Assembly: GCF_019578655.1 (NCBI RefSeq) | Contig: NC_063261.1 | Coordinates: 8,564,446 to 8,628,445 of the forward strand | Length of the DNA stretch: 64,000 bases | Direction of reading: 5' to 3' | Source: Ricinus communis | Lineage: Eukaryota > Streptophyta > Magnoliopsida > Malpighiales > Euphorbiaceae | In this document: in pieces, positions 58,609 through 64,000 of the stretch | Numbering within the stretch: the stretch's first letter is position 1 | Layout of the letters: each line of letters begins with the position of its first letter | Program-made: the position numbers and the translations under genes | Notes under the pieces: model-generated | The model's database searches: none | What the model was told of the DNA's origin: nothing | Seen by the model: only the letters and a program-made list of their open reading frames with translations

Positions 58609-58908
58609 TGAATTCTTTTGTGACACTTTAATATCTTGAGAGATAAATCATTCATAATTTGCATCCAAAATCACAACTCCATTAATAGTTTTGACTATTA
58701 AATTTCAAATAACGTATGTTTGCTATAAAATTGATCTATCAATAGATGGTGAAGTTTAAATTAGTAAGAAATAAAATGATAGTGGAATCACAAACAATTA
58801 GTATTGAATAAATGAATTATAACTATTAAATTAGCGATATTAGTGAATTTGGATGCAAGTCGCGAAGGATTTACTTTATAAAATATTAAAGTGTTATAAA
58901 AGAATTGA
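58609..58908. mobile_element. Small inverted-repeat (MITE-like) structure
   Basis: The left arm (about 58609-58671) and right arm (about 58848-58908) are inverted copies: acactttaatat and tttgcatccaaa on the left against atattaaagtgt and tttggatgcaa on the right. About 60-bp arms enclose 175 bases of non-coding sequence. The matching may extend further out with gaps. Terminal bases and target duplication are not fixed. Confidence 0.6.
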
Positions 58909-60462
58909 TTAAACCAACCCTAACATTTAATATTGTCTTATTCTTTTTATCTACTCGCATCCAATTACGCCATGCGCACTTTTTATTGGTGGCAAATAGC
59001 CTAAAAATTTAAAATTTGAGGTAATTGTGATTCTCGCCGAGTCCAAATCCAGGAGACAAATGGACATTTTAGCCATTTACAAATTTATCCATCTTTGAAC
59101 TACGTGTTCAATGGTCATCTATTTAGCTAACAAAGTGGCTCCCCTCTGTTGAGAGAGTAACTCTGGTAGTGCACCAAGAAGCTCACTATTAGTCCCGACG
59201 GTGAGAAAAGGCTCTTCCACTTGCCCAACTCAATAAGGGTCATGCTTATTTGGCATTTGTTTATAACACTTCTTATAGACCTAACTAAGAGCTTGAACCG
59301 TGGGTTCTGAACTACCGGTTCAGGATTCATTGAGGTTGAATATGAACCAATCTGTGCATGAAAGGTCCCTTTTAAAGTTTAGTTGATTACTTCAATTACG
59401 GTTTGGTCTTAGTGCGACATCTAATTCAAATATTAAAAAATAATTACAATTTAAATAAAACAATTTTAAAAATATGATTTCGAAAAATTAAATTTATCAC
59501 ACTTTTTTATTTTTTAATCAAAAGATAAATATGTATTAAAGTAAAAGAAATGCAGTTTTAGCTTTATTATGAGCCAACATATTACAAGCTCTATTAATAA
59601 AAAAAATTAATTTACGTAAAAAATCTCACTATAATAAATATGTTGGCAAAAATAGTACAAATGAAGGAAAGATCGGAATTTTTTTCTTGGCTATTTGGAT
59701 GACTTTCAAAATATCTCTTTTAAATATTATTTTTGGTTGATAAAAATCAGTTGTCCATGCCATGCAATCTCGAAGCTCCATGCTTTTAAAAATGAAAGGA
59801 TCCGAAATGCCTATGATGATTGAAGAATCTGGTTGTTGCTATTTTGTGCAACAAAGCCTACACTTCCTATGTTAATATGGCTTCTATTTGCAGTATTGGA
59901 ATTTACTTTTATTTTATTTGTGGAGGTCTCAAAGTTCCTTGATTATTTTATAGTTCCATAATATTTATTATAACAACTATATATTTCATAAAAATTAAAT
60001 ATTATAATTTAGATTTTATATGATATTGAATCTTAACTAGCTCAATTTTTATCTTTTAAATGGAAATCATTTTACATAAATAAAATATTTATATAAATTA
60101 AAATTAATATAAGTATTTATAGCATTATTAAAAATAAATTATTTAGAAATAAAAATAAATTTATATAAAAATATGAAATTAAACTTTTAATATATAAAAA
60201 GTATTAATTTTTAATTCGAATAAGTAAATGATTATGAATTATTTTACAAATTGAAAATTCAATTATTTGAGAATTATAAATTTTGTAATACAATTTTAGA
60301 AATATTTTTTTAACTTTCTTTCTTACTTGTACTTTAATTATATTTAAAAATGAAAGTAGAATATTTGAATTAAAAATAGTCATTAATAAATTGATTACAG
60401 TAATAAAATAGTCTAGTGCATGTTCTTTGGATATAAGTCATTTTATACAAATAAAATATAGC
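58909..60462. other. Intergenic DNA, no gene recognised
   Basis: Contains an open minus-strand stretch at 59127-59330 (67 codons) with no recognisable domain, in locally less AT-rich sequence. The rest is AT-rich. Confidence 0.45.
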
Positions 60463-61465
60463 TAAATACATAAACGTGAATTTCTCTCGTTTTTGCAATC
60501 GGTCCCACGATCTCAACTTTAATTCCATTGGACTTTTTAATTTTACGGGTTATTAATTTTAAACTTTTCAATCATAGACATTATACGTATATGTTTTACT
60601 CCATCTAAAAACACATAAGTTTCAATAAAATAATAATATTTAAAATATAAAATAATGGTTAAATACATAAATGGCCTCGTGAACTTATCTTATTTTTGTA
60701 ATTAGCTCTTAGAACTCAACTTTGATTCAATTGGACCTCTTAACTTTACTGGTCATTATTTTTAAATCCTTCAATCACATACATTAAGTGCATGTATTTA
60801 ATGTCATCTAAAAAACACGTAAGTTCGAATAAAATGATAATATATTTATAATATAAAATAAGTATATAAAATAAAATAAAATAAAAAAGTAAAACAATGA
60901 ATTCTAATTCTCAAATAAAACTTGTCATTTTTTAATATTTTTTAAATATTTCATTGTTATGATCATTAGTGTGAATATAGCCTGTGAGAATAAAGAGAAG
61001 AACTTGATGATAGAAAAGTTAAAAGATTATAAGAGTTTATTTTAATCTTTTAGAAAATATATATTTTATTTCATTTAATAAATTTATAAACTAATTTTAA
61101 TGTAAAGTAAAAAATATATTAAAATTAATAGAACACACTTTTTACAAAAGGTTAATCTGAAGCGTTTAATTTCCGTTTTTGAAGGATTTAAATATAACAA
61201 TTCATGAAGTTAGTCTGCGCAATTGAATCAAAATTGAGTTTAGGGGCCAATTACGAAAATAAGACAAGCTTAATAGTTTAATTATGTATTTTGCCTATTA
61301 TAAATAACATCGTTAGTGAGAATATTAATATTTATTATTACTGTTAGTGGATGGGTTAAAAATAACAATCATAAGAAGTTTAATTGAATCAAAATTAAGT
61401 TCAGAGGACCAATTATAAAAAAGGAACGAGTTCGAAGATCCATTTCTGTATTTAACGATAAAATA
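60463..61465. repeat. Cluster of four related repeat units, two direct and two inverted
   Basis: Units at about 60463-60653 and 60656-60865 (starting ttaaatacataaacg or gttaaatacataaatggcc) are direct copies. Units at about 61180-61295 and 61345-61465 are inverted copies ending in tttctgtatttaac-like sequence. Shared inner phrases are caactttgattcaattgga and its complement tcaattgaatcaaaattga-like. The whole could fold into a long hairpin. Ends resemble TIRs of plant MITE families with a TTAAATACATAAATGG start. Confidence 0.65.
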
Positions 61466-61982
61466 TTTATATAAATTAGATATTAACATAAATGTAGTAG
61501 TTTCGATCATAAATTGTTTAGATACATATGGAAATCTTTATATTAAAACATAAAATTAGAGTTTTTTTATGAAATTAAATAAAAAAATATTAAAAATCTT
61601 AGTATAATTTTTATAAAAGAGAACAAGAAAAAGACTTTGAAATAATTAAATAAATGAGAGAAAAATTATAATTTTTTTTCATAAAAATTAGATTAAATTT
61701 ATAATTTTAAAAAGTAAATTAAAAATTTTAGAATAATTCTTATGATGATAGGGTGAGAAAAATAATTTAAAGTAATTAAATGATTAAGTATAAAATTATA
61801 ACACTCTTAATACTAATTAATATATATCTTTTAAATATAGTTAATTCATTTCTTTAATATTTATATAATTATTATTTTTTAATAGTTTCTTTTCATATAA
61901 ATTCTTAAATTCACTACAATATAAATAAATAATTTATAAATCATGAAAAAAATTTATAAAAAGAAAAAAGTAAGTTATATCC

Positions 61983-62013
<31 letters not shown>

Positions 62014-62886
62014 AGAAATAGGAGATATCTGTCAATTACTAAGATCATACAAAGTCTAAGCATTCGCAGTTATCTTGGGGGATTTTGCAAGAAAATACAT
62101 TTTCTAATCGATTAATGTTTGCCATCAAAAGGGCATGCAAAAAAAGAGCAAAAGAATTTCCTTTTTCTTTCTGAAAGTTTCATAAGATTTAAACCAAAAG
62201 TATATTTCTATAATAATTTTATTATACTATTTAAAAAAAATTATAAATATCCTATTAATAAAAATTAACAAATATATTTTAATATAAAAAATAAAAATAA
62301 AAATCAAATATTAAAAAATTTATATAAAAATATACAACCATTAACAGTGGTCACATAAGAGTAGTTTACAACTCAACAAAAAACGCACATTAGCTTCAGG
62401 ACAAAGTAGATGCTATTTTTATTTTATTAATAAAATATTTTAAAATATTAATAAATGCCATTTCTTTGTAAATTTAAATGAAACAATATTAAAAACATTC
62501 TTTGATGAATTGTGGAGGAGGAACATCAACTGCCAAGGATCAACGAGTACAAATACAAATCCATCTGATGCTACTGTTAGTGTGACTTATATCAAATTCA
62601 CATGGCTTTTTCTGTGTTATTTTTTGACAGAAATTTATGTGTCAGTTCACATAATTGCATCAGGTACAGATTGAGGACAATGTTCTCTAGCCAACCTTAT
62701 GTACCAAATGTTAGCAAAAATACAAAAGAAAAAAGAAAATCTTGTCAAGTGTAATTCTTCTTTTCTTTTCTTTCTTTTTTATTTATTTTTTATTTTTTAT
62801 AATGAATAGAATTCAACACGTTTCCACTTTCTTCTCATGTATTATAAGCATAACCCCACTAAGCAATAGTGACCAATTTTTGTTTT
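61466..62886. other. AT-rich DNA and upstream region of the ZEP-type gene
   Basis: AT-rich with a TA microsatellite at 61985-62010 and a CT/T-rich run at 62755-62800 (cttcttttcttttctttc) shortly before the gene. The promoter must lie in the last few hundred bases, but no firm TATA box was assigned. attataagc at 62841 is one candidate. Confidence 0.45.
61985..62010. repeat. (TA)n microsatellite
   Basis: About 26 bases of TA. Confidence 0.92.
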
Positions 62887-62902
62887 TTTGATCAAGCTCC
62901 CA

Positions 62903-64000
62903 ATGGCTACTCTCAATTATCTTAGTTCTTGCTACTACAAGAACAATCACTCCAATAGTATTGTTGACCTTAAATCAGAAAGGTCTGTTTGGAGAAGCTC
63001 TATTGTGAGATGTGAAGGTAGTTATAGTGATAATAATAATAATAATAATAATAGTAATAATCAAGATTTTTGTAGACAGAGGCTTAGGATTTTGATTGCT
63101 GGTGGTGGTATAGGGGGATTGGTTTTGGCTTTGGCAGCAAAAAAGAGAGGATTTGATGTGAAGATATTTGAGAAAGATTTGAGTTCAGTAAGAGGGGAAG
63201 GCATGCACAGGGGTCCAATACAACTTTTGAGTAGCGCTTTGGCTGTTCTTAAAGCTGTTGATGAAAATGTTGCAAATCAAATACTTGAAACTGGTTGTGT
63301 CACCGGTGACAGAATCAATGGCCTTGCTGATGGTGTTTCAGGTGAATGGTATTTTTCTCTTTCCCTTAAAGACTTTAAACCAATTTTTTACTTTGATGCA
63401 ATTTTTCTTTCTTCACAAATCACTTCTAGTAGTAGGTTTTGGATGTTAATACCTCTTGAAAAATCAAAAGGTTCTAGACTAAATTTTATGATTTTTCTGC
63501 TCCTGGATAAATTTTGCAGATTGTTGTAGTCTAATTGATATAGTTAATATTAATTTTCCCTATTTGATTATGTTTGTAGGATGCATGACTTTTATACCAA
63601 TCAGTTGGAGACTAACTATATTTGTCTCTTTTTCATGTGCATAATTTGCCAACTTGATTTTACAAAAATGGATTAAACAATAATTTTCTGTTCTGATTTT
63701 GATTAACCAACCCTAAGTTTTAGAATCTTGGTACATAAATTTTCAGATTAAACTATGATCATCGTATCTCAGTTTCTGCTTTGTTCTAAAAGAGTCTTGT
63801 TTCTGAAACTTGAGATTGAAAGCTTATTCCTGCCAAGTGATTGACTCTCGTTGTTTTTTCAGGTTTACGAAATTTGATCTTTCGACTCCTGCTTTAAAAA
63901 GGGGGCTGCCAGTCACTAGAGTAATCTGCAGAATGGCATTGCAAGACATATTACTAAATGCAGTGGGTTTTGACATAGTAAGAAACAAATCTAAAGTTGT
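62903..64000 (+). CDS. ZEP: Zeaxanthin epoxidase-family FAD monooxygenase, first two exons
   Basis: Exon 1 62903-63348, exon 2 63863 to beyond the window, GT-AG intron of 514 bp; 195 residues visible. I chose ATG 62903 (MATLNYLSSC); the upstream in-frame TTG is not a plausible start. Residues 1-57 are Ser/Asn-rich and positive, fitting a plastid transit peptide, with a run of seven Asn (44-50) from an AAT microsatellite. The FAD motif ILIAGGGIGG spans 63-72 with Glu90 ending the second strand. GEGMHRGPIQ, GCVTGDRINGLADGVSG and RGLPVTRVICRMALQDIL match the ZEP family, which epoxidises zeaxanthin to violaxanthin for ABA synthesis and the xanthophyll cycle. Several usually constant sites differ (MHRGPIQLLSSAL for QYRGPIQIQSNAL), so this may be a divergent paralogue. 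Confidence 0.88.
63029..63060 (+). repeat. Coding AAT microsatellite (Asn run)
   Basis: Trinucleotide repeats gataataataataataata-like within exon 1 encode DNNNNNNNSNN, between the transit peptide and the FAD domain. In-frame length variation would be tolerated. Confidence 0.85.

Noticed and set aside
59127..59330. 67-codon minus-strand frame
   Set aside because: No recognisable domain, no splice context and no repeat relation; length is within chance for this DNA.
62888..62902. Upstream in-frame TTG as start of the ZEP-type protein
   Set aside because: Nuclear plant genes start at ATG; 62903 gives the natural MAT start.

Overview
The window looks like nuclear DNA of a flowering plant, most likely a eudicot. 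It has spliced genes with GT-AG introns, an EMSY-LIKE chromatin-reader gene, the start of a plastid zeaxanthin-epoxidase-type gene, AT-rich intergenic DNA and a dense stack of plant LTR retrotransposons. I cannot fix the species. Nothing prokaryotic, organellar or CRISPR-like is present. All frame and repeat comparisons were made by eye.

Layout. 1 to about 4370: a gag-only (LARD-like) retroelement relic. About 4400-17763: Ty3/Gypsy family A, rearranged as an integrase fragment plus one LTR (5343-6275) shared with a second copy that holds gag, protease, RT and RNase H. That copy is split by a complete Gypsy B element (6367-12386, TSD attta) and by an Athila-type solo LTR (14430-15906, TSD gcata). 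17764-19390: broken host-like sequence, namely a spliced repetitive gene remnant and, on the minus strand, a GRF-zinc-finger-like pseudogene. 20936-28251: an EMSY-LIKE gene in ten exons with a 4-kb first intron holding a 656-bp TIR element. 28252-34348: AT-rich intergenic DNA with duplicated and foldback repeats and a small protein-like relic. 34349-58319: one old Gypsy C element (chromodomain, Tekay-like), about 24 kb long because five other elements sit in or beside its parts. 58320-62902: AT-rich DNA with two inverted-repeat structures. 62903 to the end: the first two exons of a ZEP-family gene.

The nesting inside Gypsy C can be read directly. A 4974-bp Copia element (minus strand, 293-bp LTRs about 98% identical) sits in its 5' LTR. 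An Athila-type solo LTR lies in gag (TSD gtatg). A non-autonomous Athila-like element with 1.46-kb LTRs and a tRNA-Asp-type primer site lies in the chromodomain region. A solo LTR abuts the polypurine tract, and a second LTR of that family lies inverted in the 3' LTR (TSD ccata). After removing the insertions, both Gypsy C LTRs come to about 2.59 kb, which supports the reading.

No wholly new system is obvious. The strongest anomalies are a 19-bp target duplication around the Athila-like element (Gypsy elements normally make 5 bp), arrays of the palindrome CACGGCCGTG just upstream of the TATA box in Athila-type LTRs, and the LTR-sharing rearrangement of Gypsy A. The only genes likely to be active are the EMSY-LIKE gene and the ZEP-type gene.
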